Origin: CAVVNP01 sp963800235
Lineage (GTDB): Bacteria; Actinomycetota; Acidimicrobiia; Acidimicrobiales; Iamiaceae
NCBI GenBank assembly: GCA_963800235.1
Contig: CAWDAD010000001.1
Coordinates: forward strand, 124,001-188,000
Direction: 5' to 3'
Length of the DNA stretch: 64,000 bases
Made by a program: the position numbers and the translations under genes. Numbering within the stretch: position 1 is the stretch's first letter; each line of letters starts with the position of its first letter. This document shows, in pieces, positions 8,507 to 15,906 of the stretch. Below the pieces are notes generated by a model. It was not told where the DNA came from and searched no databases. It saw only the letters and a program-made list of their open reading frames with translations.

Positions 8507-8512
8507 TAGCAT
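8507..8512 (+). promoter_or_regulatory. Candidate -10 box TAGCAT upstream of the FMN riboswitch
   Basis: TAGCAT lies in the centre of a 17-base inverted repeat, GCCGGATAGCATCCGGC (8501-8517). Transcription from here would begin about 40 bases before the riboswitch P1 helix. The overlap of -10 box and palindrome could be chance or an operator. Confidence 0.4.
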
Positions 8513-8557
8513 CCGGCGCGACAGAAGGTCCACAGACAACCGATTTCGAAGCCGCCC

Positions 8558-8704
8558 CCTCGCGGGGTCGTTGGGTGCGAGTCCCGACCGGCGGTGAGAG
8601 CCCGCGAACCCCGACCCTCCGGGCCGGGGCCGATCCGGTGGAACCCCGGAGCCGACGGTGTTCCCGGCAGCAGCGCTGCCGGGTGAGTCCGGATGGGAGC
8701 GAGG
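8558..8704 (+). promoter_or_regulatory. FMN riboswitch (RFN element)
   Basis: The conserved core of the RFN element is plain: CCCGACCGGCGGTGAGAGCC at 8583-8602, GGAGCCGACGGTG at 8648-8660 and AGTCCGGATGGGAG at 8686-8699. The closing P1 helix is exact: CCTCGC 8558-8563 with GCGAGG 8699-8704. It binds FMN and lowers expression of the riboflavin genes that start at 8757. All conserved segments look intact. Confidence 0.97.
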
Positions 8705-8750
8705 TGGTGTGCGTGCCGCCTTCGCCGCGCGCTCGTCCACCTCCGAGAGG
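8699..8750 (+). promoter_or_regulatory. Expression platform of the FMN riboswitch and ribD ribosome site
   Basis: GAGGTGG (8701-8707), which shares bases with the 3' arm of P1, is perfectly complementary to CCACCTC (8737-8743). The CCTC part of that segment can instead pair with GAGG (8747-8750), the Shine-Dalgarno site six bases before the ribD ATG. This gives two exclusive structures: P1 closed with the ribosome site paired (FMN bound), or P1 open with the site free. Translational control is an inference from pairing. Confidence 0.6.
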
Positions 8751-8756
8751 AAGCCG

Positions 8757-9768
8757 ATGGACGACGCCGAAGCCATGGAACGGGCCCACCGCCTGGCCCT
8801 CGGCGTGCGCCGCGCCACCTCGCCCAACCCGTGGGTGGGCTGCGTGCTCGTCGGTCCCGGCGATGGCGAGGTGCTGGCCGAGGGGGCCACGGCCCCGCCC
8901 GGCGGTCCCCATGCCGAGGCGGCGGCGCTGGCCGCGGCCCGGGCGGCCGGCCGGGTGCCCGCGGGGGCGACCGCCTACGTGACCCTCGAGCCGTGCGCCC
9001 ACCACGGACGCACCCCGCCGTGCGCCGACGCCCTGGTCGACGCCGGCGTCGCCCGGGTGGTGGTCGGCGTCGAGGACCCCGACCCGCTGGTGGCGGGGCA
9101 GGGACTGGCGACCCTGCGAGCGGCGGGCATCTCGAGTCGACGTGGGGGTGGGCGCCGCCGAGATCGCCCGGAGCCTGGCGCCCTACCTCCACCACCGGCG
9201 CACCGGCCGACCGCTGGTCGTGCTCAAGCTGGCCGCCAGCCTCGACGGTCGGACCGCAGCCCCGGACGGGTCGAGCCGCTGGATCACCGGTCCCGAGGCG
9301 CGGGCCGACGCCCACCGGCTCCGGGCCGAGAGCGACGCGATCCTGGTCGGTGCCGGCACGGTGCGCGCCGACGACCCGGCGCTGACCGTCCGCCACGTCG
9401 AGGGCCCGCGACCCGCTGCGGGTGGTGCTGGGCCACGCGCCGGCCGGTGCCGCGCGTCCACCCCTGTCTGGAGGTCGGCGGCGACCTCGGCGACGTGCTC
9501 GACGAGCTCGGCGGCAAGGGCGTCCTCCAGCTGCTGGTCGAGGGGGGGCCGACGGTGGCCGGGGCCTTCCACCGCGCCGGGCTGGTCGACCGCTACGTCG
9601 TGTACCTGGCGCCGGCGCTGTTCGGCGGCGACGACGGGCGTGGGATGTTCACCGGCGCAGGGGGCCCCGACCATCGACGAGGTCTGGCGCGGCCGCATCG
9701 ACGACCTCACGACCGTCGGCGACGACCTGCGCCTCGATCTGCTCCCAGCCCCGCCCGAGGAGGCCTGA
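8757..9768 (+). CDS. ribD: Bifunctional riboflavin deaminase/reductase RibD, interrupted by frame breaks
   Basis: The N-terminal deaminase domain is clear: GPHAEAAAL (His and Glu of the zinc site) and TLEPCAHHGRTPPCADAL (zinc cysteines). The reductase domain follows: LKLAASLDGRTAAPDGSSRWITG, DAILVGAGTVRADDPALTVR, LVEGGPTVAGAF and YLAPALFGGDDGRGMF. They are spread over different frames; single extra bases are needed near 9133, 9406, 9450 and 9662 to explain the breaks. With four insertions removed the gene reads through at normal length and ends in an overlap with ribE. Third-position GC bias continues across the breaks, so base-call or assembly error is more likely than decay. Start: ATG six bases after GAGG. 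Confidence 0.85.
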
Positions 9769-10340
9769 TGTTCACCGGCATCGTCGAAGAGCTCGGCACG
9801 GTCGTGTCGCGGGAAGGGCCCCGGCTGCGCATCGGGGCCGAGACCGTGCTCGACGGCGTCGCCCTGGGCGACTCGATCGCGGTCAACGGCTGCTGCCTGA
9901 CCGTCGTGGCGTGGGACGACGGCTGGTGGGAGGCCGACGTCACCGAGGAGACCTTCGCCCGCACCGGCCTGGGGGCCCTGGCTCCCGGCGACCCCGTGAA
10001 CCTCGAGCGACCGGTCCGCCTGCAGGACCGCCTCGGCGGCCACCTGGTGCAGGGCCACGTCGACGGGGTCGGCCAGGTGGTTCGACCGGCCCCCGACCTC
10101 GAGGTCGCCCTGCCCGCGGACCTGCGCGCGCTACGTGGTCGAGAAGGGCTCGATCACCGTCGACGGCGTCAGCCTCACCGTGGTCGAGCCCTGGTCGACG
10201 GCTCCTTCACCGTGGCGGTGATCCCCCACACCGCCGCCGTCACCACGCTGGGCCGCAAGCGGCCCGGCGACACCGTCAACCTGGAGGTCGACGTCATGGC
10301 CAAGTACGCCGAGCGGCTCCTCGCCGGGCAGCTCCGATGA
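9768..10340 (+). CDS. ribE: Riboflavin synthase alpha chain, with two compensating frame breaks
   Basis: About 190 residues of two repeated lumazine-binding barrels. The start MFTGIVEELGTV and the GDSIAVNGCCLTV and GHLVQGHVDGVG motifs are typical; the enzyme dismutates two dimethylribityllumazines to riboflavin. Near 10131 one base is extra and near 10190 one is missing. The segment between encodes RYVVEKGSITVDGVSLTVVE in the shifted frame, exactly the expected second-barrel sequence, and the frame returns for DGSFTVAVIPHT. ATG overlaps the ribD stop by one base. Confidence 0.88.
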   Translation: MFTGIVEELGTVVSREGPRLRIGAETVLDGVALGDSIAVNGCCLTVVAWDDGWWEADVTEETFARTGLGALAPGDPVNLERPVRLQDRLGGHLVQGHVDGVGQVVRPAPDLEVALPADLRALRGREGLDHRRRRQPHRGRALVDGSFTVAVIPHTAAVTTLGRKRPGDTVNLEVDVMAKYAERLLAGQLR

Positions 10341-11616
10341 GCGGCCGAGTCCGGTCCCGCCGGACCCGACCGACCGCTGCGGTCGGTCGTCCCCGGGGAC
10401 GGCCCGACCCTCGACCCGATCGAGGACGCCATCGCCGCCATCGGCCGGGGCGAGATCGTCGTGGTGGTCGACGACGAGGACCGCGAGAACGAGGGCGACC
10501 TCATCATGGCGGCCGAGCACGTCACCCCCGAGAAGATGGCCTTCTTCCTCCGCCACACCTCCGGCTTCATCTGCGCGCCGGTCACCGGCCGAGCGCCTAG
10601 ACGAGCTCGACCTGCCGCTCATGGTCGAGCACAACACCGAGTCGCAGCGCACCGCCTTCACCGTGAGCGTCGACTACCTGCACGGCACCTCGACGGGCAT
10701 CTCCGCCTTCGACCGCTCCGCCACCGTCCACGCCCTGGTCGACCCGGCGACCCGGCCCGACGACCTGGCCCGGCCCGGCCACATCTCCCGCTCGAGGCCC
10801 GGGAGGGCGGCGTGCTCAAGCGGGCGGGGCACACCGAGGCGACCGTCGACCTGGCCCGCCTGGCCGGGCTCCGTCCCGCCGGCGTGCTGTGCGAGATCGT
10901 CGACGACCGGAAGATGGGCATGGCACGCCAGCCCGAGCTGCGGGCCTTCGCCGACGAGCACGGCCTGCTCATGATCACCATCGCCGACCTGGTCCGCTAC
11001 CGGCGGCGCCACGAGAAGCTGGTGAAGCGGGTGGCCGAGGCCCGGATCCCGACCAACTGGGGTGACTTCACCGCCTACGTCTTCGAGAGCGTGCTCGACG
11101 GCGAGCAGCACGTGGCCCTGGTCAAGGGCGACCTGGCCGGGCCAGGAGGACGTGCTCGTCCGGGTGCACAGCGAGTGCCTCACCGGCGACGTGTTCGGGT
11201 CGTTGCGGTGCGACTGCGGGGTGCAGCTCGACGCCGCCATGCAGCTCATCGCCGACGCCGGCGTCGGCGTGGTCGTCTACCTGCGGGGCCACGAGGGTCG
11301 CGGCATCGGCATCGGCCACAAGATCCGCGCCTACGGGCTGCAGGACGAGGGCGCCGACACCGTCGACGCCAACGTCGCCCTGGGCTTGCCGGTCGACAGC
11401 CGCGAGTACGGCATCGGGGCGCAGATCCTCACCGACCTCGGCATCACCACCATGCGCATCATCACCAACAACCCGGCCAAGTACGGCGGACTCGAGGGCT
11501 TCGGCCTCGACATCGTCGAGCGGGTGCCGTCGCTGACCTCGCCCAACCCGGAGAACATCGGCTACCTGCGCACCAAGCGGGAGCGGATGGGACACCTGCT
11601 CGAGGGCCTCGACTGA
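10337..11616 (+). CDS. ribBA: Bifunctional DHBP synthase / GTP cyclohydrolase II RibBA, interrupted by frame breaks
   Basis: The N-terminal half makes dihydroxybutanone phosphate (VVDDEDRENEGDLI motif near 10461) and the C-terminal half opens GTP (SECLTGDVFGSLRCDCG zinc cysteines near 11172-11222, then GHEGRGIGIGHKIRAY). The full 426-codon protein needs extra bases removed near 10343, 10592 and 11145 and one base restored near 10788. All expected motifs survive in one frame or another. The ATG overlaps the ribE stop (ATGA), and the stop overlaps ribH. The corrected length is normal for RibBA. Confidence 0.85.
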
Positions 11617-12116
11617 TGGCCCGGGACGTGGCGGCCGCGGACCGGCGGTCGGTCGACCTCGACGGCTCCGGGCTGCGGATCGCCCTGGTGTGCGGACGGT
11701 TCAACGACCACGTCACGACACGGCTGCTCGACGGCGCCGAGCGCGGCCTGCGCTCCGCCGGGGTGGCCGAGTCCGACCGGGTGGTCACCTGGGTGCCCGG
11801 CGCCTTCGAGATCCCGCTGGCCATGAAGGCCCACGCCGAGTCGGGCCGGGTCGACGCCGTCATCGGCCTCGGCTGCGTCATCCGGGGCGAGACGACCCAC
11901 TACGAGTCGGTGGCGGGCGAGTGCGCCGCGGGCATCCAGCGCGTCCAGCTCGACACCGGCGTGCCCTGCGTGTTCGGCGTCCTCACCACCGAGGACCTCG
12001 ACCAGGCCCTGTCCCGGTCCGAGGCCGCTGGCGGCCACAACGTGGGGGAGGAGGCGGCCGCCACCGCGGTCGAGATGGTCCGCCTGGTGGCCGGCATCGC
12101 CGCGGGCGACCGATGA
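11616..12116 (+). CDS. ribH: 6,7-dimethyl-8-ribityllumazine synthase
   Basis: A 166-residue subunit of the lumazine synthase shell; condenses dihydroxybutanone phosphate with the pyrimidine from the RibA/RibD steps. Visible motifs: IALVCGRFNDHVT, WVPGAFEIPLAMK, GLGCVIRGETTHYE with the catalytic His region, and CVFGVLTTED. Unlike its three upstream neighbours it reads in a single uninterrupted frame. The start overlaps the ribBA stop by one base; it is the last gene of the riboswitch-controlled unit. Confidence 0.96.
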   Translation: MARDVAAADRRSVDLDGSGLRIALVCGRFNDHVTTRLLDGAERGLRSAGVAESDRVVTWVPGAFEIPLAMKAHAESGRVDAVIGLGCVIRGETTHYESVAGECAAGIQRVQLDTGVPCVFGVLTTEDLDQALSRSEAAGGHNVGEEAAATAVEMVRLVAGIAAGDR

Positions 12117-12124
12117 GGCCCCGG

Positions 12125-12130
12125 TAGCGT
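12125..12130 (+). promoter_or_regulatory. -10 box TAGCGT, leaderless promoter of the SDR gene
   Basis: TAGCGT in CCCGGTAGCGTCG, eight bases before the ATG at 12139. The same ten bases recur upstream of hisG. Confidence 0.5.
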
Positions 12131-12138
12131 CGACCGCC

Positions 12139-12957
12139 ATGGCGCTCCCCGAACCCGCCCCCGACCGAACCTGCCTCGTCACCGGCGCCTCGTCGGGCAT
12201 CGGGGTGGAGATCGCCCGCATCCTGGCCGAGCGGGGCCAGGGGGTCACCCTCGTCGCCCGGCGGGAGGGCAGGCTGCGCGACCTGGCCCAGGCACTGACC
12301 GCGGCCCATGGCATCCGGGCCGAGGTGGTGCCCGCCGACCTGTCCGACCTCGACGCCCGGGCCGGGCTGGTCGACGCGGTCGACGACCTCGGCCTGACCG
12401 TCGAGGTCCTGGTCAACAACGCCGGCTTCAGCACCATGGGCCCGGTGCGCGCCTCCGATCCCGAGGCCGAGGTCCGCATGATCCGCACCGATGTCGAGGC
12501 GCCGGCCCACCTGTGCTCGCTCTTCGTGCCCGGCATGGCCGACCGGGGGCGGGGCGCGGTGCTCAACGTGGCGTCGACCGCCGCCTTCCAGCCCCTGCCG
12601 GGCCAGGCCGGCTACGGGGGGTCGAAGGCCTTCCTGCTCTCGTACACCAACGCCCTGCGGGCCGAGCTGGCCGGCACCGGCGTCTCGGTCACCACCCTCT
12701 GCCCGGGACCGGTCGCCACCGGCTTCGGCCAGGCGGCGGGGCTGAGCGACGACGAGACGGCCGGCTCGCTCCCCGGCTTCATGTGGGTCGACGCCCACGA
12801 CGTGGCCCGGGCGGCGGTCGAGGGCCTCGACGCCGGACGGCGCGTCGTCATCCCCGGGCCGGCCAACCGGGTCGGTGCCGCCGCCGGCTACCTGGTCCCG
12901 AGGAAGGTCCTGCTGCCGGTGCTGGCCCGCTCGCACCCGGCCATGCGGCGGCGCTGA
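12139..12957 (+). CDS. Short-chain dehydrogenase/reductase
   Basis: A 272-residue classical SDR. TGASSGIG near residue 15 binds NAD(P); the arginines after it (LVARREGRL) favour NADP. NNAG follows near residue 94, a serine-containing VASTAAFQ strand near 155 and the catalytic YGGSK near 160. The C-terminal part resembles DltE/YqjQ-type short-chain oxidoreductases. The substrate cannot be read from the sequence. It stands alone between ribH and hisG with its own leaderless promoter. Confidence 0.88.
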   Translation: MALPEPAPDRTCLVTGASSGIGVEIARILAERGQGVTLVARREGRLRDLAQALTAAHGIRAEVVPADLSDLDARAGLVDAVDDLGLTVEVLVNNAGFSTMGPVRASDPEAEVRMIRTDVEAPAHLCSLFVPGMADRGRGAVLNVASTAAFQPLPGQAGYGGSKAFLLSYTNALRAELAGTGVSVTTLCPGPVATGFGQAAGLSDDETAGSLPGFMWVDAHDVARAAVEGLDAGRRVVIPGPANRVGAAAGYLVPRKVLLPVLARSHPAMRRR

Positions 12958-13022
12958 GCCACCCCGCGCCACGGCGGTCCCGCCGCCGGGCAACGGGCTT
13001 CGGACCGGCCGGCACCGCCCGG

Positions 13023-13028
13023 TAGCGT
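13023..13028 (+). promoter_or_regulatory. -10 box TAGCGT, leaderless promoter of hisG
   Basis: CCCGGTAGCGTCG again, seven bases before the GTG of hisG; supports GTG 13036 as the true start. Confidence 0.5.
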
Positions 13029-13035
13029 CGGCGCC

Positions 13036-13911
13036 GTGCTGAAGGTGGTGCTGCCCAAGGGATCGCTCGAGAAGGCGACGCTCGAGCTGTTCGAGGCGGC
13101 CGACCTCACCGTGAACCGCAGCTCGGCGGTCGACTACAAGGCCACCGTCGACGACCCCCGGGTCGACGAGGTGCGCATCCTGCGACCCCAGGAGATCCCC
13201 CGCTACGTCGCCGAGGGCCTCTTCGACGTCGGCGTCACCGGCCGGGACTGGATCGAGGAGACCGAGTCCAAGGTCGAGACGCTGTGCGAGCTGCGCTACT
13301 CCAAGGCCACCTCCCGGCCGATCCGCATGGTGGTGGCGGTGGCCGGCGACTCACCCGTGCGACGGGTCGAGGACCTCCCCCAGGGCGTGCGGGTGTCGAC
13401 GGAGTACCCGGGCGTGACCAGCCGCTTCTTCGCCAGCAGGGGCATCGAGGCCGACATCCGCCTGTCGTACGGGGCGACCGAGGCCAAGATCCCCGACATC
13501 GTCGACTGCATCGTCGAGATCACCGAGACCGGGCGCGCCCTGCGCGCCGCCGGGCTGCGCGAGATCGGCGAGATCCTGCAGAGCTACACCGAGCTGATCG
13601 CCAACCCGGCCAGCTTCGCCGACCCCGACAAGCAGCACGCCATGCGCCAGCTGCAGACCCTGCTCGAGGGGACCCTCGAGGCCCGCACCCAGGTCCTCGT
13701 CAAGCTGAACGTGGCCGAGGCCGACCTCGACGCGGTGCTCGACCTGCTGCCCGCACTCAAGGCCCCGACGGTCTCGGCGCTGGCCCGCAGCGAGGGCTTC
13801 GCGGTCGAGGTGGTGGTGCCCAAGCACGCCATCAACACCCTCATCCCGGCGCTGTCCGACGCCGGGGCCAGCGGCATCATCGAGCTGCCCATCGCCAAGA
13901 TCGTCCACTGA
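13036..13911 (+). CDS. hisG: ATP phosphoribosyltransferase, long form
   Basis: First enzyme of histidine synthesis (ATP + PRPP). The 291-residue length and the C-terminal ACT-like domain (from about residue 215, with VKLNVAEADLDAVLDLLPALKAPTV split across it) make it the HisG-L type, which works without HisZ and is inhibited by histidine. The N-terminal LKVVLPKGSLEKATLELFEAA and the FDVGVTGRDWIEE region are typical. No other his gene is in the window; in Mycobacterium hisG also lies near the proteasome region. The downstream small gene overlaps its stop by one base. Confidence 0.95.
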   Translation: MLKVVLPKGSLEKATLELFEAADLTVNRSSAVDYKATVDDPRVDEVRILRPQEIPRYVAEGLFDVGVTGRDWIEETESKVETLCELRYSKATSRPIRMVVAVAGDSPVRRVEDLPQGVRVSTEYPGVTSRFFASRGIEADIRLSYGATEAKIPDIVDCIVEITETGRALRAAGLREIGEILQSYTELIANPASFADPDKQHAMRQLQTLLEGTLEARTQVLVKLNVAEADLDAVLDLLPALKAPTVSALARSEGFAVEVVVPKHAINTLIPALSDAGASGIIELPIAKIVH

Positions 13912-14171
13912 TGGGGCGGCCGGCCGGCGCGCCGTTCCGGTCCACGTCGGGGGTGGTGTCCGCCTTCGACGAGCAGGTGGGCGCCGGCGAGGTGCGCGAC
14001 CCCGGCGGTCGGACCTGGCCGTTCCACTGCACCGCCATCGCCGACGGCACCCGGACCATCGCCACCGGCGCGGCGGTGGCCTTCCGGGTCGTGGCCGGCC
14101 ACCAGGGCCGGTGGGAGGCCGCGGACCTGGTGGAGACGGGCGAGGCGGTGGGAGCGGGCGACCGGCGCTAG
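13911..14171 (+). CDS. Small cold-shock-domain-like protein
   Basis: An 86-residue protein translationally coupled to hisG (TGATG). GVVSAFDEQVGAGEVRD, WPFHCTAIADGTRTI and VAFRVVAGHQGRWEAADL follow the beta-barrel pattern of the cold-shock domain (G-x-V-x-x-F-D...G-x-G-x-V...PFH...G...V-x-F). The RNA-binding FVH motif is replaced by PFHC, so nucleic-acid binding is possible but unproven. Similar short proteins occur in other actinobacteria. Its stop codon shares CTAG with the stop of the convergent galE gene. Confidence 0.65.
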   Translation: MGRPAGAPFRSTSGVVSAFDEQVGAGEVRDPGGRTWPFHCTAIADGTRTIATGAAVAFRVVAGHQGRWEAADLVETGEAVGAGDRR

Positions 14172-15160
14172 GCCGGCGCCCCGTGGTCGCCCTCGACCTG
14201 GCTGCGGTGCCAGCGCCAGGCGCTGGCCACGATGTCGGCCAGCTCGCGCTCGGGCTTCCAGCCGAGCAGCGCCGCCGCCCGGCGGTTGTCGCCGAAGACC
14301 TGCACGGGGTCGCCCGCCCGACGGCCGCCGTAGCGGACCGGCACGGTGCGACCGCTGGCCACCTCGGCGGCGTCGATGACCTGCTGGACCGAGGAGCCGG
14401 TGCCGGTGCCGAGGTTGACGGCCTCGCTGGCGCCGCCGTCGGCCAGGTGGTCGAGGGCCCGGACGTGGGCGTCGGCCAGGTCCTCGACGTGCACGTAGTC
14501 GCGGATGGCGGTGCCGTCGGGCGTCGGGTAGTCGGTGCCGAAGACGGTGAGCTCGGGCACCGCCCCCAGGAGCGCCTTCATGACCAGCGGGACGAGGTTG
14601 AGCGTGACCGTCCAGTCCTCGCCGATGCGCCCGTCGCTCGCCGCGCCGGCCGCGTTGAAGTAGCGCAGGCGCACCGAGCGCAGCCCGTGGCAGGCGTCGT
14701 ACCAGTCGAGCATCTGCTCGACCATGCGCTTGCTCTCGCCGTAGGGGCTCTCGGGGTGGAGGCGGTGCCCCTCGGAGACCGGCAGCTCGGTGGGGGTGCC
14801 GTACACCGCGCAGGTCGAGGAGAACACGAACCGGTCGACGCCGCAGCGGACCAGGGTGTCGAGCAGGGCGTTGGTGCCGCCGACGTTGTTGGCGAAGTAC
14901 CGCTCGGGCTGCTCCATCGACTCGCCGGCCGCCTTGTAGGCGGCGAAGTGGACGACCTCGTCGATCCCGTGCTCCTCGACGGTGCGGGCCACCAGGTCGG
15001 CGTCGGCCACGTCGCCCACCACGAGGGGGGCGTCGAGCACCGCGTCGCGTCTGCCGAGCTCGAGGGAGTCGAGCACGACCACGTCGCGCCCGCGCTGGCG
15101 CAGCAGGCGGGCGGTGTGCGAGCCGATGTAGCCCGCCCCGCCCGTGACCAGGGTGGTCAC
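14168..15160 (-). CDS. galE: UDP-glucose 4-epimerase
   Basis: A 330-residue extended SDR that interconverts UDP-glucose and UDP-galactose. VTGGAGYIGSH near the N-terminus binds NAD; HFAAYKAAGESM, FSSTCAVYG (catalytic Ser/Thr) and SPYGESK (YxxxK) are all present, as is RYFNAAGA and IRDYVHVEDLADAH, both typical of GalE. Its ATG overlaps the stop of the DUF1844-like gene (ATGA), so the two form a minus-strand unit. It meets the cold-shock-like gene tail to tail with a four-base CTAG overlap. Confidence 0.93.
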   Translation of the reverse strand: MTTLVTGGAGYIGSHTARLLRQRGRDVVVLDSLELGRRDAVLDAPLVVGDVADADLVARTVEEHGIDEVVHFAAYKAAGESMEQPERYFANNVGGTNALLDTLVRCGVDRFVFSSTCAVYGTPTELPVSEGHRLHPESPYGESKRMVEQMLDWYDACHGLRSVRLRYFNAAGAASDGRIGEDWTVTLNLVPLVMKALLGAVPELTVFGTDYPTPDGTAIRDYVHVEDLADAHVRALDHLADGGASEAVNLGTGTGSSVQQVIDAAEVASGRTVPVRYGGRRAGDPVQVFGDNRRAAALLGWKPERELADIVASAWRWHRSQVEGDHGAPA

Positions 15161-15612
15161 GGGCTGTCGGGCTCGCCGCCGGTGCCGGCCTCGACCGACG
15201 CCTTCACCTGGACGAAGGCCAGGCGGAGCTGGCTCAGCGCGTCCTGGAGGGCGGGCTCGTCGGGGCCGAGCCGCCCGGCCACCGCGCCGAGCAGGGCGGC
15301 GAAGGCGTCGATGGCGACCGAGGCCTCCTCGAGCTTGGGCGGCTGGGCACCGAGGTGGATGGCGGCCAGCTCGTAGAGGCCCATGGCGTGGTTGGCCACC
15401 ACCACCGCGGCCGGGACCGAGGACAGCTGCTCGCGGACCTGGGCCACCTCGGCGGCCATCTGCTCCATCTCGGCCTGCTGCTCGGGCGTCAGCTGCTCGG
15501 GGTCGACGCCCCCCGGCACGCCGGTCGCACCGGGCTCACCGGCGGGTGGGGTGGGGGCCTGGGCGGGCTCGCGGCGGACGGGGCGCTCGCCGTCGGGGGT
15601 CCACAGGCTCAC
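15157..15612 (-). CDS. DUF1844-like helical protein of unknown function
   Basis: A 151-residue protein with a GTG start. A proline/glycine-rich N-terminal 40 residues is followed by an acidic helix (PEQQAEMEQMAAEVAQVREQ) and a conserved-looking block, ANHAMGLYELAAIHLGAQPP ... EASVAIDAFAALLGAVAGRL ... LRLAFVQVKASV, which follows the DUF1844 pattern. No catalytic residues or membrane segments are seen. It is divergent from infC, as DUF1844 genes often are in actinobacteria, and is co-translated with galE. Confidence 0.65.
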   Translation of the reverse strand: MSLWTPDGERPVRREPAQAPTPPAGEPGATGVPGGVDPEQLTPEQQAEMEQMAAEVAQVREQLSSVPAAVVVANHAMGLYELAAIHLGAQPPKLEEASVAIDAFAALLGAVAGRLGPDEPALQDALSQLRLAFVQVKASVEAGTGGEPDSP

Positions 15613-15628
15613 CGGGGGCCGCTCCGTC

Positions 15629-15660
15629 TTGCCGTCGAAATCCTCATGGCTGGTACCCTA
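15629..15660 (+). promoter_or_regulatory. Promoter of infC-rpmI-rplT, overlapping a divergent -10 box
   Basis: TTGCCG at 15629-15634 and an extended -10, TGGTACCCT ending at 15659, with a 19-base spacer. On the minus strand the same bases read TAGGGT (15660 to 15655), a -10 box for the divergent DUF1844-like gene. The spacer is longer than ideal. Confidence 0.5.
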
Positions 15661-15906
15661 GGCCGACAACCGAACAGGGAAGTGGGGTGCGAACCCCCAC
15701 CTGGCCATCGCAGCGGGTCCGCCCGTCGGTGCGTCCGGGTCGATCGAGGTGACGGTCCACCATGGCGGTGGACCGCTGCGGACGTCGGCTTCCCGGCGTC
15801 CGCTTCGTCGTTCTCGACCTCCTTCGGTCACGGTGCGACGGGCGCGCTGCACCACCCATCTGACCGTGTCGGAAAGGACGACCGCCCGTATGAGGAGTGA
15901 CCGGCC
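15661..15906 (+). promoter_or_regulatory. Structured 5' leader of infC
   Basis: About 245 bases without a gene. Several strong hairpins are visible: GTGGGG with CCCCAC (about 15681-15699), CGGTCCACC with GGTGGACCG (about 15752-15774) and GCGGACG with CGTCCGC (about 15777-15802). Leaders of infC-rpmI-rplT operons are often targets of ribosomal protein L20 feedback; no match to a known L20 leader can be judged by eye. AGGAG at 15893-15897 is the infC ribosome site. Confidence 0.5.

Noticed and set aside
8501..8517. The palindrome GCCGGATAGCATCCGGC as a terminator for moaB
   Set aside because: The stem is only 7 bp with a 3-base loop and no U tail, and it contains the likely -10 box; a terminator role is not convincing.
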